From Bacillus changyiensis (GTDB taxonomy: Bacteria > Bacillota > Bacilli > Bacillales > Bacillaceae): a DNA stretch of 64,000 nt. Shown here piece after piece: positions 33,272 through 44,186 of the stretch; within the stretch, counting starts at the first letter, position 1, and every line of letters starts with the position of its first letter. Made by a program: the position numbers and the translations under genes. The stretch is from assembly GCF_027706145.1 (NCBI RefSeq), contig NZ_JAQFWW010000001.1:496001-560000 (forward strand), in the 5' to 3' direction. Below the pieces are notes generated by a model that searched no databases, was not told the DNA's origin, and saw only the letters and a list, made by a program, of their open reading frames with translations.

Positions 33272-36058
33272 CTATTCATGCGGCTTTTTCTTTTCTGAAA
33301 ACTTCGCTTCCAATTCTGAAAAGATTGGTTCTAATACAGAAGCTTTAGGCAGTGCCTTCATAAAAACTTTGCCATAAGAAGAGGTTCGAATCCGACGGTC
33401 AAGAATGACAACTGTGCCACTGTCGTCTGCTGAACGTAAAAGCCTGCCAATCCCCTGTCTAAATGTTAGAACAGCTTCAGGCAGTGAGACCGTTTGAAAC
33501 GGACTTTCTCCCTTTATCTTTGCCCTTTCACATTTAGCTGATTCCACCGGATCATCAGGTGGTCTGAATGGAAGCCTTGCAATGATCAGCATCGTCAATT
33601 CATCACCGGGAAAATCAACACCTTCCCAAAAATGATTTGTTCCAAGTAAAACAGCATGATGAAGCAGCTTAAATGATTTCATCATCTTGAGTGGACTTCC
33701 TCCGGTTATCCCTTGGGCAAGAATTTGGCAGGGTAAGTCTGAATCGTTTTTCAAAGTCTGATAAACATCGCGCAACATAGCATGGGATGTAAATAACACA
33801 AGCACTTTGACATTTTTCTTCATTGAAAATGTTTTGATGTAGCGGGAAATATCATCAATATAAGCTTGTTGATCATCGTTTTTAATCAGGCTAATTTCTT
33901 TGGGAATGATAATTTCCATGCGCTTTTCAAAAGAAAAAGGTGACTCGATTTGTAAAGTCCTTGGGTAAAAATCACGTAATCCGAGCTTTTTAATCATATA
34001 GTTGAATGAGTTTTCTACAACAAGTGTTGCTGATGTCAGAACAACACTTTTTTTACACGTGAAAAATCGATCGGCTAGTAATTCTCCTGCATCTAAAGGT
34101 TGAGCATAAACGGTGACCGCGTTTTTAGCTCCTTTTGCATCAATTTCAATCCAGACTACTTCATCTTCATTATTCTCAAAAAACAAATGACCCAGCTTTT
34201 TTTCGTATTCTTCCAGAAAGACCATACAAGAAAGATATTCTTCAAGAACAAACAATTGATGACTGGTAAATGAAGTTGTTTTTTCGTCTAATTGTTGTTT
34301 TTGTTCGGAAAACAACTGATGGAGCTCAACCAACATCGAGCACAGCCTTCCAGCCCCTTCTTGTAGACTTTGCCAGCTGCGAGATTCACTATATTGATCA
34401 ACCTTATAAAGCAGACGGTTTAAAGTGTGGTTACGTTTCCTTCGCTTCACAAAAGAGTGGACAGATGTAAAAAACATATCGCTTTCTTCAAGCAGACATT
34501 CAAGCCATTCACTCAGTTTGAAAAAAGATTCTCTTGAAACATCGACAGCACGATACAAACGTTCAACTTTTCTGAGAAATCCTTGTTGTTTTAGAGTTCC
34601 CAGCTGCATCAATTTTTTATGTAATGAAACATAATCCACTCTTGTTCCATATTGTTCGCTTGCCACCCGTTCAAATTGATGTGCTTCATCAATAATGTAA
34701 GTATCTGCATGTTCCATTGGCAGTCCTTGATTGACCTCTTGAGATAGTAGCAGTGCATGATTCGTAATGATAATATCTGCAACTTTTGCCTTTTGTTTAG
34801 CTCTTTCATAAAAACAATATTCTTTTAACTGACCTTTTACAGGATGAGAGCGGGCAATTCGTTCCCAGAGAAACTTTCCTCCTGAAGGCATGTTAATTTC
34901 TGATAAGTCGCCGGTATTTGTATCTGTCAACCAAACCAGAATTTGCGCTTTTGCGAGAACTGAATCATAATTATCATCTTCTTCCTGTAAAACATGCTGA
35001 AATTTATCAATACATAAATAATGTGATTGTCCTTTTAAAACAGCAGCAGTGATCTTGTATGGAAAGATCTTTTCCAAGAGTTGAATATCTTTATTCAAGA
35101 TCTGATCTTGCAGCAATGTCGTAAATGTACTGATCACAACCGGATTTTTGGTTGTTTTTGCATGAATAGTAGCAGGTACAAGATAACCAAGTGTTTTGCC
35201 GATTCCAGTTGCCGCTTCAATAAGTGCGTGTTCACGATTTACAAACGCTTGCCAGACCTCTTTCATCATTAACATTTGTCCTCTTCTATTTTCAAGCCCG
35301 GACAATAAAGAATGAAGCCCCTCTTCTGCTTCCCAAATCGGCTGATCAAACGATAATTCTTGTTCTACCATCGGTTCTTCTGGAAGTTCGGCAGGTGTTT
35401 TGATGACAAAAGAGCCTACTTTCATATAACCATCTTCAAGGTGATGATCCTTTTCAAAGATCAGCATATCTAGCAGTGGTTTCATATCGCTAATCAGATG
35501 CCAGCATAATCTTCTCATCCCTTTAAGAACTGGAAGCGGTAACGCCTTTAATCTGCTCATAATATGTAAAAAAATCATTGCGGTTACTTCCGCATCACTA
35601 TCTGCTCGATGTGGATTTTCATGCTCAAGCTGAAGTTCTTCACTCAACTCGGTCAACTTATATCCATCAAAACACGGAAATACGATCCGTGCTAATTCTA
35701 CCGTATCAAGAACATCACATTCAAGATGTGGAAAACCAGCCCGCTTTAATTCATGCTCAACAAATCCAAGATCAAAGTGAATATTGTGAGCGATAAAACA
35801 GCTTTCATGTAACAGTCTATAGATATCTTCAGCAATGGCTGAAAACGGCTCTTCATTTTCGACCATGTCATTTGTGATTCCTGTCAACTGTTCAATAAAA
35901 GCAGGAATAGGCTGATTCGGATTTACATATTTAGAGAAACGTTCGGTAATTTGTCCATTTTCAATCACAACCGCTGCAATTTGAATAATGTTGTCACCTT
36001 TTTTTGGTGAATTCCCTGTCGTTTCCACATCAATGACTACATAACGTTGATTGTTCAT
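33272..36058 (-). CDS. dinG: DinG-family helicase with exonuclease domain
   Basis: This 928-residue fusion has an N-terminal DEDDh exonuclease (VIDVETTG at residue 7, HNIHFDLGF, and HRADSDAEVT) joined to a DinG/XPD-like superfamily 2 module. That module shows Walker A EAATGIGKT, DEAH box YIIDEAHQFE and the C-terminal motif FRQGIGRLLRS. The four cysteines of the iron-sulphur cluster typical of E. coli DinG are not evident, as in other Firmicute DinG. A role in nucleic-acid degradation or repair is inferred from the family. A hairpin (33263-33290) overlaps its stop codon. It lies upstream of ypmA. Confidence 0.95.
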   Translation of the reverse strand: MNNQRYVVIDVETTGNSPKKGDNIIQIAAVVIENGQITERFSKYVNPNQPIPAFIEQLTGITNDMVENEEPFSAIAEDIYRLLHESCFIAHNIHFDLGFVEHELKRAGFPHLECDVLDTVELARIVFPCFDGYKLTELSEELQLEHENPHRADSDAEVTAMIFLHIMSRLKALPLPVLKGMRRLCWHLISDMKPLLDMLIFEKDHHLEDGYMKVGSFVIKTPAELPEEPMVEQELSFDQPIWEAEEGLHSLLSGLENRRGQMLMMKEVWQAFVNREHALIEAATGIGKTLGYLVPATIHAKTTKNPVVISTFTTLLQDQILNKDIQLLEKIFPYKITAAVLKGQSHYLCIDKFQHVLQEEDDNYDSVLAKAQILVWLTDTNTGDLSEINMPSGGKFLWERIARSHPVKGQLKEYCFYERAKQKAKVADIIITNHALLLSQEVNQGLPMEHADTYIIDEAHQFERVASEQYGTRVDYVSLHKKLMQLGTLKQQGFLRKVERLYRAVDVSRESFFKLSEWLECLLEESDMFFTSVHSFVKRRKRNHTLNRLLYKVDQYSESRSWQSLQEGAGRLCSMLVELHQLFSEQKQQLDEKTTSFTSHQLFVLEEYLSCMVFLEEYEKKLGHLFFENNEDEVVWIEIDAKGAKNAVTVYAQPLDAGELLADRFFTCKKSVVLTSATLVVENSFNYMIKKLGLRDFYPRTLQIESPFSFEKRMEIIIPKEISLIKNDDQQAYIDDISRYIKTFSMKKNVKVLVLFTSHAMLRDVYQTLKNDSDLPCQILAQGITGGSPLKMMKSFKLLHHAVLLGTNHFWEGVDFPGDELTMLIIARLPFRPPDDPVESAKCERAKIKGESPFQTVSLPEAVLTFRQGIGRLLRSADDSGTVVILDRRIRTSSYGKVFMKALPKASVLEPIFSELEAKFSEKKKPHE

Positions 36059-36120
36059 TAAATGGACACCTCAATTTTGATACGCTCGACAAAAGTGTAA
36101 CACGTTTTCGAGATTTGAGA

Positions 36121-36145
36121 AATAAAAACCCCCATGTCTGGGGGC
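36121..36145 (-). terminator. panD terminator
   Basis: CCCCCA-GACA-TGGGGG on the minus strand is followed by TTTTTATT, directly after the panD stop codon. Confidence 0.88.
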
Positions 36146-36528
36146 TATAAAATAGTGCGGGCTGGTTCGTGGCCAAGCATTTGCTCGATTTCGTTGTTTT
36201 CGTTCAAAATAGCAACCTTTGGTTTATGGGTTTTTGCTTCTTCTTCTGTCATTATCGCATATGAGACAATAATGACGACATCCCCTTCTTGAACAAGGCG
36301 AGCCGCTGCGCCATTCAGACAAATGACACCACTCCCTCTTTCTCCAGGAATAATATATGTTTCAAGACGAGCTCCATTATGATTATTGACAATTTGAACT
36401 TTTTCATTTGCCATCATTCCGACAGCATCTAATAGGTCTTCATCAATTGTCACACTGCCGACATAGTTTAAGTTGGCTTCTGTTACTCTTGCTCTGTGCA
36501 GTTTCCCACTCATTAATGTTCTGTACAT
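36145..36528 (-). CDS. panD: Aspartate 1-decarboxylase proenzyme
   Basis: PanD makes beta-alanine for pantothenate. The proenzyme cuts itself between Gly24 and Ser25 (YVGSVTID), and the new serine becomes the pyruvoyl cofactor. The [18 protein letters not shown] motif completes the active site. Two adjacent ATG codons exist. The second (36528) overlaps the panC stop as ATGA and gives the family length of 127. It is the last gene of panBCD. Confidence 0.97.
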   Translation of the reverse strand: MYRTLMSGKLHRARVTEANLNYVGSVTIDEDLLDAVGMMANEKVQIVNNHNGARLETYIIPGERGSGVICLNGAAARLVQEGDVVIIVSYAIMTEEEAKTHKPKVAILNENNEIEQMLGHEPARTIL

Positions 36529-37391
36529 CATTTGCCCTCCTTTCGACTTGGGATATCGATGATGAGATTATCAATTAAGCGGGCTTTAGAAAATTGTACA
36601 GCCACCGCTATGATACATTTCCCAGTCAAAGTTTCCAGACTCTCAAGGTCAGGATAGGAGTATAACTCAACATAATCAATCACGCCGGTTGTCTTTTCTA
36701 ACATGGTACAAATCTGTTTTTTGATTACTCCCGGATCCCTTTCTCCACTTTGAATCAGTCGGGCACCTTGCTGAAGTGATTGGTAGAGAACAGCGGCCTC
36801 CTTACGTTCGGCTTCTGTAAGATAGACATTTCTTGAACTTTTAGCAAGACCATCCTCTTCCCGTACTGTCTCAACAGGGACAAGCTCAATATTCATGAAA
36901 AACTCGTTGATTAAACCATCGACAACAGCAACTTGCTGTGCATCCTTCCTTCCAAAATAGGCTCTTGTCGGCATGATCAGCTGGAATAGTTTTGTTAGCA
37001 CAGTTGCCACACCGTCAAAATGTCCAATTCTGGAACGACCACAAAGGACATTTGTCCTTTTTTTAACATGGACAAGCACAGTCGATTCCTGTTTGTACAT
37101 GTCTTCAACACTTGGCATAAACAAAATATCAACTCCGGCATTAGCCGCAAGATTTCGGTCTCTTTCTATGTCCCTTGGGTATGTCTCATAATCTTCCCCA
37201 GGACCGAATTGAAGAGGATTGACAAAAATGCTCATCACGACAATATCGTTATCTGTTCGTGCCTGTTTTGCAAGTGACAAATGACCGTCATGAAGGAAAC
37301 CCATCGTCGGAACAAATCCGATTGTTTTTCCTTCTTTCTGATAATTTTTCATCAGCTTTTGGATATCTTTTGTTGTTTGGATCTCAATCAT
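36528..37391 (-). CDS. panC: Pantothenate synthetase
   Basis: PanC joins pantoate and beta-alanine with ATP. It is a Rossmann nucleotidyltransferase with the HIGH-like HDGH motif in [13 protein letters not shown] and the KMSKS-like region in KSSRNVYL. The frame is open to 37487, but GGAGGAAGAT before ATG 37391 and the family start ([11 protein letters not shown]) give 287 residues. It overlaps panD by 4 bases and is one base from panB. Confidence 0.97.
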   Translation of the reverse strand: MIEIQTTKDIQKLMKNYQKEGKTIGFVPTMGFLHDGHLSLAKQARTDNDIVVMSIFVNPLQFGPGEDYETYPRDIERDRNLAANAGVDILFMPSVEDMYKQESTVLVHVKKRTNVLCGRSRIGHFDGVATVLTKLFQLIMPTRAYFGRKDAQQVAVVDGLINEFFMNIELVPVETVREEDGLAKSSRNVYLTEAERKEAAVLYQSLQQGARLIQSGERDPGVIKKQICTMLEKTTGVIDYVELYSYPDLESLETLTGKCIIAVAVQFSKARLIDNLIIDIPSRKEGK

Positions 37392-37392
37392 G

Positions 37393-38226
37393 CTATCTTC
37401 CTCCGTATAAACCTTCAAGCACTTGTTGATCGATATTGAAGGAGTGAACATCTTCAGGGAAAACACCATTTCTGACATCCATGACATATGACGAAAGTGC
37501 TACTTCAATCGTCTGATCAATTTGTGTGTACTGTTTAACAAATTTCGGTGTACGGCTGACACCATAGCCAACAACATCATGATAAACTAGAACCTGTCCA
37601 TCCGTATTGGCACCTGCACCGATCCCGATGACAGGAATGGTCAATTGTGTTGAAATCAACTCTGCAAGTCGGGCTGGAACACATTCAAGAACAAGTGCGA
37701 TTGCCCCTGCCTCTTCACAATGCTTACTGTCTTCGATCAGTTTTTGGGCGCTTTCTTGATCTTTTCCCTGTACTTTGTAGCCCCCTAAAACACCAACCGA
37801 TTGAGGTGTTAAGCCTAAATGGCTAACCACCGGAATTCCGCCCCTTGTCAGTGCTGTAATCGTCTCAAATATACCTTCGCCACCTTCAAGCTTTAAGGCA
37901 TCTGCCCCACTTTCCTGAATCATTTTCATTGCATTTTGGAGAGTGCTTTCCTGTGAGCAATGATAGGACATAAACGGCATGTCTGTCACAATAAATGTGT
38001 CCTTTGCTCCGCGTCGTACAGCTTTTGTATGGTGAATCATATCGGCGACTGTGACAGATACGGTCGAGTCCAAGCCGAGTACGACCATGCCAAGTGAATC
38101 ACCGACAAGGATCATATCTACCCCAGCTTGTTCAGCAAGCTTTGCTGCTGGATAATCATAGGCTGTCACCATGACAACCGGTTCCCCCTGCTGTTTCATT
38201 TTTAAAAAATCAAGTTTCGTTTTCAA
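37393..38226 (-). CDS. panB: Ketopantoate hydroxymethyltransferase
   Basis: PanB transfers a one-carbon unit from methylenetetrahydrofolate to 2-oxoisovalerate, the first committed pantothenate step. The TIM-barrel motifs [19 protein letters not shown] and KLEGGEG are present. TTG 38226 behind GGAGGAGAAAC gives 277 residues, the family length; an earlier in-frame start at 38280 lies inside the upstream hairpin. It heads the panBCD operon. Confidence 0.96.
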   Translation of the reverse strand: MKTKLDFLKMKQQGEPVVMVTAYDYPAAKLAEQAGVDMILVGDSLGMVVLGLDSTVSVTVADMIHHTKAVRRGAKDTFIVTDMPFMSYHCSQESTLQNAMKMIQESGADALKLEGGEGIFETITALTRGGIPVVSHLGLTPQSVGVLGGYKVQGKDQESAQKLIEDSKHCEEAGAIALVLECVPARLAELISTQLTIPVIGIGAGANTDGQVLVYHDVVGYGVSRTPKFVKQYTQIDQTIEVALSSYVMDVRNGVFPEDVHSFNIDQQVLEGLYGGR

Positions 38227-38281
38227 AGTTTCTCCTCCTCTTCTTTCAGAGGAGATGAGCTGCCAGCTATTTTTGGGCAAT

Positions 38282-38312
38282 AAAAAACCTTCTGCTCAGA
38301 AGAAGGATTTTT
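38282..38312 (-). terminator. Hairpin with T tract in the panB leader
   Basis: CCTTCT and AGAAGG pair around 7 bases with TTTTTT after it on the minus strand. It lies 160 bases past birA and 55 bases ahead of panB. It may end the birA transcript or attenuate panB; the sequence alone does not decide. Confidence 0.6.
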
Positions 38313-38475
38313 AAAGCGCCGCTAATCGGCAAGAATCATCCCTCTGTCCCAGTCCTTTTTGGATCAAGGCAGACTTTTTCAAAAAAAATAAGTTCCAATC
38401 ACATTAGGTGCAGTTCCATTTAAAAGGATACTGCCCACTCGAAGTATACCAAAAACATGGCATCTGTTCCAACTA

Positions 38476-39456
38476 TCACGAACTGATATCAATATCAGCA
38501 GAATAGATTCTTTTTATTCCCTCACTTGTTTCTAAAAGCAGCACGCCTTCATCATCAATCCCCAGTGATTTTCCATGAAATGTTCCATTCAATGTTCTCG
38601 CTGTTAATTGACGGTTTAATGTCAAAGCGTAGCTTTCCCATAAAAGTTTAATTGGTTGGAAACCGTGACGAGTATAGTCTTGGTACCGTTTTTCAAATGT
38701 AAGCAGAATTGTTTGAATAAGTGCTGCTCGATCAATTTTTTTACCACTAACAAGGCGCAAACTTGTAGCTGTCTCTTTCAAGTCATCCGGAAAATCGGAA
38801 GCTACTTGATTGACATTAATTCCTATTCCGGTAATAACCGAATGAACCTGATCTGCCTCAGCCTGTAATTCAGTCAAAATTCCGACCGTTTTTTTGCCAT
38901 TGACCAAAATATCGTTCGGCCATTTAATTTCCGGACTGATTCCTGTTTGTTCCTCAATTGCTTGGACAATGGCTACTGCCGCCAAAAGTGTCAGCTGGGG
39001 TGTTTTTTGAACTGGAATTGTTGGCCTTAAGATAAGGCTCATCCAAATGCCATTACCTGCTGGAGAGTGCCATACTCTAGCCATTCTCCCTCTTCCTTCT
39101 GTTTGCTGATCTGCAACAATAATTGTCCCTTCTGGTGATCCGTTATTTGCCAGCTCATGAGCGATTTTCTGAGTTGAAGAAACGCTATCTTTGAAATAAA
39201 TGACTTGTCCCATTTTTTCCGTTTTTAAGCCGAATCTGATTTCATTTTCACTGACTTTATCAGGCTTTTTTTTCATTTTATAGCCAAGTTTCCTAACCGC
39301 TTCAAGTTCATAACCCGCTTTTCTTAGTTCTTCAATGTGTTTCCAAACAGCCGTTCTCGAGCAGCCTAGTTCTTCACTGATTTTTTGGCCTGAAAGAAAT
39401 TCGCCATCAGCTTCTGCAAATAATTGGATGAGTTTTGTCCTTAAGTTTGATTGCAT
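38476..39456 (-). CDS. birA: Biotin-protein ligase and biotin repressor BirA
   Basis: BirA attaches biotin to carboxylases and, when charged, represses biotin genes. An N-terminal winged helix (about 1-65, ISEELGCSRTAVWKHIEELR) precedes the ligase domain with GRGRMARVWHS, KWPNDILV and GIGINVN. The ATG at 39456 follows GAGGAG with correct spacing and gives about 326 residues. The gene overlaps the end of cca by 16 bases, so translation is probably coupled. Confidence 0.96.
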   Translation of the reverse strand: MQSNLRTKLIQLFAEADGEFLSGQKISEELGCSRTAVWKHIEELRKAGYELEAVRKLGYKMKKKPDKVSENEIRFGLKTEKMGQVIYFKDSVSSTQKIAHELANNGSPEGTIIVADQQTEGRGRMARVWHSPAGNGIWMSLILRPTIPVQKTPQLTLLAAVAIVQAIEEQTGISPEIKWPNDILVNGKKTVGILTELQAEADQVHSVITGIGINVNQVASDFPDDLKETATSLRLVSGKKIDRAALIQTILLTFEKRYQDYTRHGFQPIKLLWESYALTLNRQLTARTLNGTFHGKSLGIDDEGVLLLETSEGIKRIYSADIDISS

Positions 39457-40634
39457 TTGTCTAGCCACTCCTCTATGGCTTTTTTTTGATTGTCAAGTTC
39501 TCCACATAAAACAGCTTGTTCGATCCGTGTTAAATCCTCAGATACCCATTTACCAGGAGGGTTGTTTTTCATCAAGATCAGATCGTTTCCAGTTACAGCT
39601 AAATCTTTCAAGCTTTTAATTGGCAGTCTTTGATAACTTTGTCTCACTTCTGCTAATTTACGTCTGTCAATACTCTGATTCTCCTTTAGCATATGAATCA
39701 TGACTGCAGAAATAAGTGTCTCTTCACCTGCCTGATACATGGCCAAACGATCCCAGTGTTGATCAATGTAGCCGGTAATTTTTAATGCCTCTTGAATCAC
39801 CTTCCCAGGGAGCTTCCAAGCTTTTAAAAATGTTTGAGCTTGATCTGGATGGATAGCCAGTTTATCAATGAAAGCTGCCCAAAGTTGTGCTTTTGTTTCC
39901 AGCTGATGAAACGGAAAACAGCATGCAGTGAGAAGGCCTTCCCTTTTTTCTTCCAGTCCAGGAAGTTCTTTGTAAAGACCTGTTTCAATCGCTATGATAA
40001 GAGCTGCGTTTACCGCTTTCCCTTGTAGTAGTTTTTCAAATTCAGTTGTTTTGCGCTCTGTTGAAATATGTGCTAGTAAATGCCGGTTCTCACAAATTGC
40101 TTGTTTTGTATGTGGGGAAAGCGCAAAATCAAGCTGACTCATAAAACGGAGCGCCCGCAACATGCGGAGCGCATCTTCATGAAATCGTTCAGCCGGGTTA
40201 CCGACCGTTTGAATTAGTTTTGTTTGAATATCGTGAAGACCTCCAAAATAATCAATGAGTCTACCATCCGTATCCATTGCCATTGCATTGATCGTTAAGT
40301 CACGCCGCTTTAAATCTTCTTTCAACGAGTGAATGAAATGAACACCGCTTGGTCTTCGGTGATCCTCGTATTCAAGCTCTGCTCGAAACGTAGTCACCTC
40401 ATAGGACTCACCTTCCCACAACACAATGATCGTTCCATGTTTTTTTCCAACATCAATTGTTTTAGGAAAGATTTTTTCTATTTCTTCAGGAGCCGCGTCA
40501 GTTGCAATATCGATATCTCCAACAGTGCGGTTCATCTGTGTGTCTCTCACTGCTCCGCCCACAAAATAAGCCTGCCAGCCGTGTTTTTTCAGTTCATGAA
40601 GGAGAGGTAGAGCTTTTAAAAACAGATCCTCCAT
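39441..40634 (-). CDS. cca: CCA-adding tRNA nucleotidyltransferase
   Basis: This enzyme builds or repairs the CCA end of tRNAs. It is a class II enzyme with GGAVRD, the two metal aspartates in [19 protein letters not shown], and [12 protein letters not shown] as motif D or E region. It has about 397 residues. The ATG at 40634 is well spaced from GGGGAG; a GTG at 40640 is too close. Its start lies inside the 3' end of bshA (41-base overlap). Confidence 0.95.
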   Translation of the reverse strand: MEDLFLKALPLLHELKKHGWQAYFVGGAVRDTQMNRTVGDIDIATDAAPEEIEKIFPKTIDVGKKHGTIIVLWEGESYEVTTFRAELEYEDHRRPSGVHFIHSLKEDLKRRDLTINAMAMDTDGRLIDYFGGLHDIQTKLIQTVGNPAERFHEDALRMLRALRFMSQLDFALSPHTKQAICENRHLLAHISTERKTTEFEKLLQGKAVNAALIIAIETGLYKELPGLEEKREGLLTACCFPFHQLETKAQLWAAFIDKLAIHPDQAQTFLKAWKLPGKVIQEALKITGYIDQHWDRLAMYQAGEETLISAVMIHMLKENQSIDRRKLAEVRQSYQRLPIKSLKDLAVTGNDLILMKNNPPGKWVSEDLTRIEQAVLCGELDNQKKAIEEWLDKCNQT

Positions 40635-41772
40635 TGTCACACTCCCCGTCTATTAATTGGTGATAAATATCCTCATATTGGCTAATGATTTTCCTTGATG
40701 AGAAACGCTCTCTAATATTTTGTAGTGCAGCTTCAGCAAAACGGTGATGCAACTCGTGATCCGTTAATAAATGAAGGGCTTTTTCAGATGCTTCATCAAC
40801 ATCACCCACATTTACGAGATAACCTGATGTGCCATCGATAATCACTTCAGGAATACCACCGATATTCGTTCCAATGCACGGAACACCACAAGCCATTGCT
40901 TCAAGAAGAACAAGACCAAAGCTTTCCTTCTCAGATAAAAGAAGTTTTAAGTCACTGATGGCATAAAGCTCTTCCACACCGTCCTGTTTACCTAAAAAGC
41001 GAACAGCATCTTGTAAACCGAGCTGCCTGACAAGCTGGCATATTACAGTCATTTCCGGACCGTCACCAACAAGAAGGAGTTTTGCTTTCATTTGTTTTAC
41101 AATACGGTGAAAGACATGAATCACATCTTGAACCCGTTTTACTTTCCTGAAATTTGAAACATGAATGATGACTTTTTCATCAGGGGTTATTCCGTATTGC
41201 TCTTTTAATGAATAGTGGGTTTTTTTTACATACACACGCTCATCAACAAAATTGTAGATGGTCTCTATTTTTTTTCTCGGTTTGATTAGATCATACGTCT
41301 GGGCCGCAAGAGCTGATGAAACGGCAGTTACCCGATCAGAGGATTCAATCGCAAATCGAATCAAATCTTTTAAAGACGGATCAATCCCGAGAACCGTAAT
41401 ATCAGTGCCGTGAAGTGTCGTAACAGTTTTGATCGTGCCTTCTAACATTTGCTTTGCCAAGAATGCAGAAATAGCATGAGGAACAGCGTAATGGGCATGC
41501 AAAATATCTAGATTTTCTCGTTTTGCCACTTCGGCCATTTTGCTGGCTAAAGACAGATCATAAGGTGGATATTGAAAAACTGCGTATTGATTGACTTCAA
41601 CTTCATGAAAATAAATATTGGAATAAACTTTATTCAGCCTATGCGGAACGCTTGATGTAATAAAATGAATTTCATGCCCTTTTTCCGCCAACAATTTACC
41701 GAGCTCTGTTGCAATAACTCCCGATCCCCCAACACTCGGATAACATGTAATCCCAATTTTTAATTTTCTCAT
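40594..41772 (-). CDS. bshA: Bacillithiol glycosyltransferase BshA
   Basis: BshA makes GlcNAc-malate from UDP-GlcNAc and malate, the first step of bacillithiol synthesis. It is a GT4, GT-B protein with the glycine-rich [13 protein letters not shown] at the start and the [17 protein letters not shown]-binding motif. The C-terminus is longer than in B. subtilis (392 against about 377 residues as I recall) and runs 41 bases into cca. Two ATGs are adjacent at the start. The first bases overlap the bshB1 stop. Confidence 0.95.
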   Translation of the reverse strand: MRKLKIGITCYPSVGGSGVIATELGKLLAEKGHEIHFITSSVPHRLNKVYSNIYFHEVEVNQYAVFQYPPYDLSLASKMAEVAKRENLDILHAHYAVPHAISAFLAKQMLEGTIKTVTTLHGTDITVLGIDPSLKDLIRFAIESSDRVTAVSSALAAQTYDLIKPRKKIETIYNFVDERVYVKKTHYSLKEQYGITPDEKVIIHVSNFRKVKRVQDVIHVFHRIVKQMKAKLLLVGDGPEMTVICQLVRQLGLQDAVRFLGKQDGVEELYAISDLKLLLSEKESFGLVLLEAMACGVPCIGTNIGGIPEVIIDGTSGYLVNVGDVDEASEKALHLLTDHELHHRFAEAALQNIRERFSSRKIISQYEDIYHQLIDGECDNGGSVFKSSTSPS

Positions 41773-42488
41773 CATCCACCCCCGAATAAATCATTGTCTA
41801 ACAAAAGGATCCGCTTAGAAAAAAATCCTTCTGCATATGTGACATCCACTTCTTTTCCAAGAAGCATTTCCCTCGCTTCAACTGTTTCAATATAACCGTT
41901 TGTCAAAGGTGTTTCTATCGATTGCTCTGTCCGGCTGAACTGACTCATGTATGCCCTGAGACTTGCTTTTTTCTGTTCCATTGTATCTGTTATATCGATC
42001 ACAAATTCAGGTTTATGAAAACCGTTGATCATATAGTAATAGATGTTTTGCACTTTGTGTGCTCGCTGTTTTTTTGCATCTTGATATTTATGTATACCAG
42101 CGGAAAAAACCGCTTCTTCCACTATTTCCGCCGCATGTCCATGATCTGGGTGTCTGTCTTTTTTGTAGGGAACAAAAACAATTTTGGGCTGATACATTCG
42201 AATAACGGCCACAATTTCTCTTATCGCATCTTGTGTCAAAAATAAACCGCGGTCAGGAAGGGTAAGAGAAATTCGCTCTCTAACACCTAACGTTTCAGCC
42301 GCCAGAGCCGCTTCACGTTTTCTTATGGCAACTGTTCCATTTGAAGATTGTTCAGCTTCTGTTAAATCGCAAATGCCAATGCGGAACCCCTTGTTAATAT
42401 ATTTGGCAATCGTTCCTCCCATACCGATTTCTACATCATCACTATGCGCACCAAAAGCCAATATATCAAGCATCTTTTCCTTCACCAT
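41772..42488 (-). CDS. bshB1: Bacillithiol deacetylase BshB1
   Basis: BshB1 is a zinc deacetylase of the PIG-L/LmbE family that converts GlcNAc-malate to GlcN-malate in bacillithiol synthesis. The metal and catalytic motif AHSDDVEIG and the later DRHPDHGHA are present. The ATG at 42488 ([13 protein letters not shown]) is preceded by AGGAAG; a later ATG at 42473 is possible. It overlaps mgsA by 23 bases and bshA by 1 to 3, in the dapB-mgsA-bshB1-bshA-cca-birA chain. Confidence 0.95.
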   Translation of the reverse strand: MVKEKMLDILAFGAHSDDVEIGMGGTIAKYINKGFRIGICDLTEAEQSSNGTVAIRKREAALAAETLGVRERISLTLPDRGLFLTQDAIREIVAVIRMYQPKIVFVPYKKDRHPDHGHAAEIVEEAVFSAGIHKYQDAKKQRAHKVQNIYYYMINGFHKPEFVIDITDTMEQKKASLRAYMSQFSRTEQSIETPLTNGYIETVEAREMLLGKEVDVTYAEGFFSKRILLLDNDLFGGG

Positions 42489-42879
42489 GAACCAGCTTCC
42501 TGAATTCGAACGCATCCTCTTCCAAAGAACGGATCAAAATTTCCGCTGTCCCTAGATTTGTTGCAAGCGGAATAGAATAGACGTCAGACAAGCGAATTAA
42601 TGCAGAAACATCTGGTTCATGCGGCTGAGCTGTTAATGGGTCCCGCAAGAAAATAACCAGATCGATTTCATTTTGGGCGATCATGGCACCAATTTGTTGA
42701 TCGCCGCCAAGCGGTCCTGATTGAAAACGCCTAATAGAAAGTCCGGTTGCTTCAGCTATTTTTAAACCCGTTGTACCGGTAGCAACCAATTCATGTTTTT
42801 GCAAAATACCTCGATAAGCGGTTGTCAATTGAATCATATCCTGTTTTTTTCGATCATGGGCAATTAAGGCAATTCTCAA
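42466..42879 (-). CDS. mgsA: Methylglyoxal synthase
   Basis: MgsA makes methylglyoxal from dihydroxyacetone phosphate, an overflow route when phosphate is short. It has [15 protein letters not shown] (phosphate binding), [12 protein letters not shown] and the catalytic aspartate in LRDPL. The frame is open to 42933, but TTG 42879 behind GAGGGGATC gives 137 residues, as in B. subtilis. Association with the bacillithiol genes fits, since bacillithiol takes part in methylglyoxal detoxification. Confidence 0.95.
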   Translation of the reverse strand: MRIALIAHDRKKQDMIQLTTAYRGILQKHELVATGTTGLKIAEATGLSIRRFQSGPLGGDQQIGAMIAQNEIDLVIFLRDPLTAQPHEPDVSALIRLSDVYSIPLATNLGTAEILIRSLEEDAFEFRKLVHGEGKDA

Positions 42880-42901
42880 TGCGATCCCCTCTTTCTTTTC
42901 G

Positions 42902-43705
42902 TTATTCCATGATATTTTCAAGGCCATAAACAAGCTGATCGATTTTCATTACTTGTTCAACAGCTAGCTTTACTCCTGACATAAAAGACGTACGGTTATA
43001 CGAGTCATGGCGAATTTTCAAAGTTTGTCCATCTCCGCCAAAGATGACTTCTTGATGGGCGATTAACCCCGGTAATCGAACACTGTGCAGCCGAATTCCG
43101 TTTTGCTCTGCACCTCTTGCACCAGGTAGAATTTCCTTTTCATCAGGATGTCCTTGTTTTTTCGCATCCCGGACGACGGAAATCATCTCCGCAGTTTTTA
43201 AAGCAGTTCCGCTAGGTGCATCAAGCTTTTGGTCATGATGCTGTTCAATGATTTCAACATCGGAAAAATATTGAGCTGCCATCTGGGAAAATTTCATCAT
43301 TAAAACAGCTCCCAAAGCAAAATTTGGGGCAATAATGGCTCCAATTCCTTTTTCTTCGGTCAATCCCCTCAGATTTTCAAGATCCTTTTCAGAAAATCCA
43401 GTCGTTCCTACTACAGGACGGACGCCATGTTCTACGGCAATTTTCGTATGAACTTTGCCGACTTCTGGTGTCGTCAAATCGATGAGTACATCTGGATTTG
43501 TTTCAGCAAAACATTCGTGTATATCCGTATAAATGAGTGCCTCAGAATGACAGGATAATACTTCTGACAGTTTCTTGCGATCGTATGTAATATCGATGGC
43601 TCCTACAAGTTGAAAATGATCTGTGTTTTCAACAAGTTGAACGGCTTCACTTCCCATTCTTCCTCGCGGTCCAGCAATGGCAATCTTGATTGTTTCTTTT
43701 GACAT
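42902..43705 (-). CDS. dapB: 4-hydroxy-tetrahydrodipicolinate reductase
   Basis: DapB reduces the dapA product with NAD(P)H on the way to diaminopimelate and lysine; in spore formers this also feeds dipicolinate. It has the nucleotide-binding GPRGRMG near the N-terminus, VVGTTGF, and the catalytic segment [13 protein letters not shown]. The ATG at 43705 is 7 bases from GAGGAG and gives 267 residues, the family length. It is 12 bases from ypjD. Confidence 0.96.
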   Translation of the reverse strand: MSKETIKIAIAGPRGRMGSEAVQLVENTDHFQLVGAIDITYDRKKLSEVLSCHSEALIYTDIHECFAETNPDVLIDLTTPEVGKVHTKIAVEHGVRPVVGTTGFSEKDLENLRGLTEEKGIGAIIAPNFALGAVLMMKFSQMAAQYFSDVEIIEQHHDQKLDAPSGTALKTAEMISVVRDAKKQGHPDEKEILPGARGAEQNGIRLHSVRLPGLIAHQEVIFGGDGQTLKIRHDSYNRTSFMSGVKLAVEQVMKIDQLVYGLENIME

Positions 43706-43717
43706 GATCAATCTCCT

Positions 43718-44053
43718 CTACTTTCCTTCTTTTCTTGTCCAGCGGTCTTTGTCACGTGTGTTGAATTTATCCATGACCATATCATGCGCTTCATCTAATG
43801 AAATATGAAGTGAATTAGCTAAACAAACTAACACGAATAAAACATCGCCGATTTCCTCTTCAATCTTTTTTTCAGTTTCAGTTTCCTTCTTTGGTTTTTC
43901 TCCGAAATGATGATTGACTTCTCTTGCCAATTCGCCGAGCTCTTCTGTTAGTCTAGCCATCATGGCCAGCGGACTAAAATAGCCTTCTTTAAATTGTCCG
44001 ATATATTCATCAACCTCACGCTGTATCTCTTTCATCGTTTTCTCATTCGTCAT
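43718..44053 (-). CDS. ypjD: MazG-type nucleotide pyrophosphohydrolase YpjD
   Basis: This 111-residue all-alpha NTP pyrophosphatase carries the metal-binding EELGELAREVNH and EEEIGDVLFVLVCLAN (the ExxE and ExxD pattern of the MazG superfamily). It probably removes non-canonical nucleotides. It is the first gene of the dapB-mgsA-bsh chain and is divergent from ypjC. Confidence 0.93.
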   Translation of the reverse strand: MTNEKTMKEIQREVDEYIGQFKEGYFSPLAMMARLTEELGELAREVNHHFGEKPKKETETEKKIEEEIGDVLFVLVCLANSLHISLDEAHDMVMDKFNTRDKDRWTRKEGK

Positions 44054-44124
44054 TCGGCAAAACCTCCTATCATCTCTTACATGTTAGCGAATTCAACTAA
44101 TTTTGACAAACGTTTAAGATCGGT

Positions 44125-44153
44125 TTGCCCATTTTTAAAAGATACACTATAAT
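44125..44153 (+). promoter_or_regulatory. Sigma-A promoter of ypjC
   Basis: TTGCCC (44125-44130) and TATAAT (44148-44153) are separated by 17 bases, 34 bases before the ypjC ATG. Confidence 0.6.
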
Positions 44154-44186
44154 ATTAACGCCAACTAATGGAAGGAGTGGTTTTTT

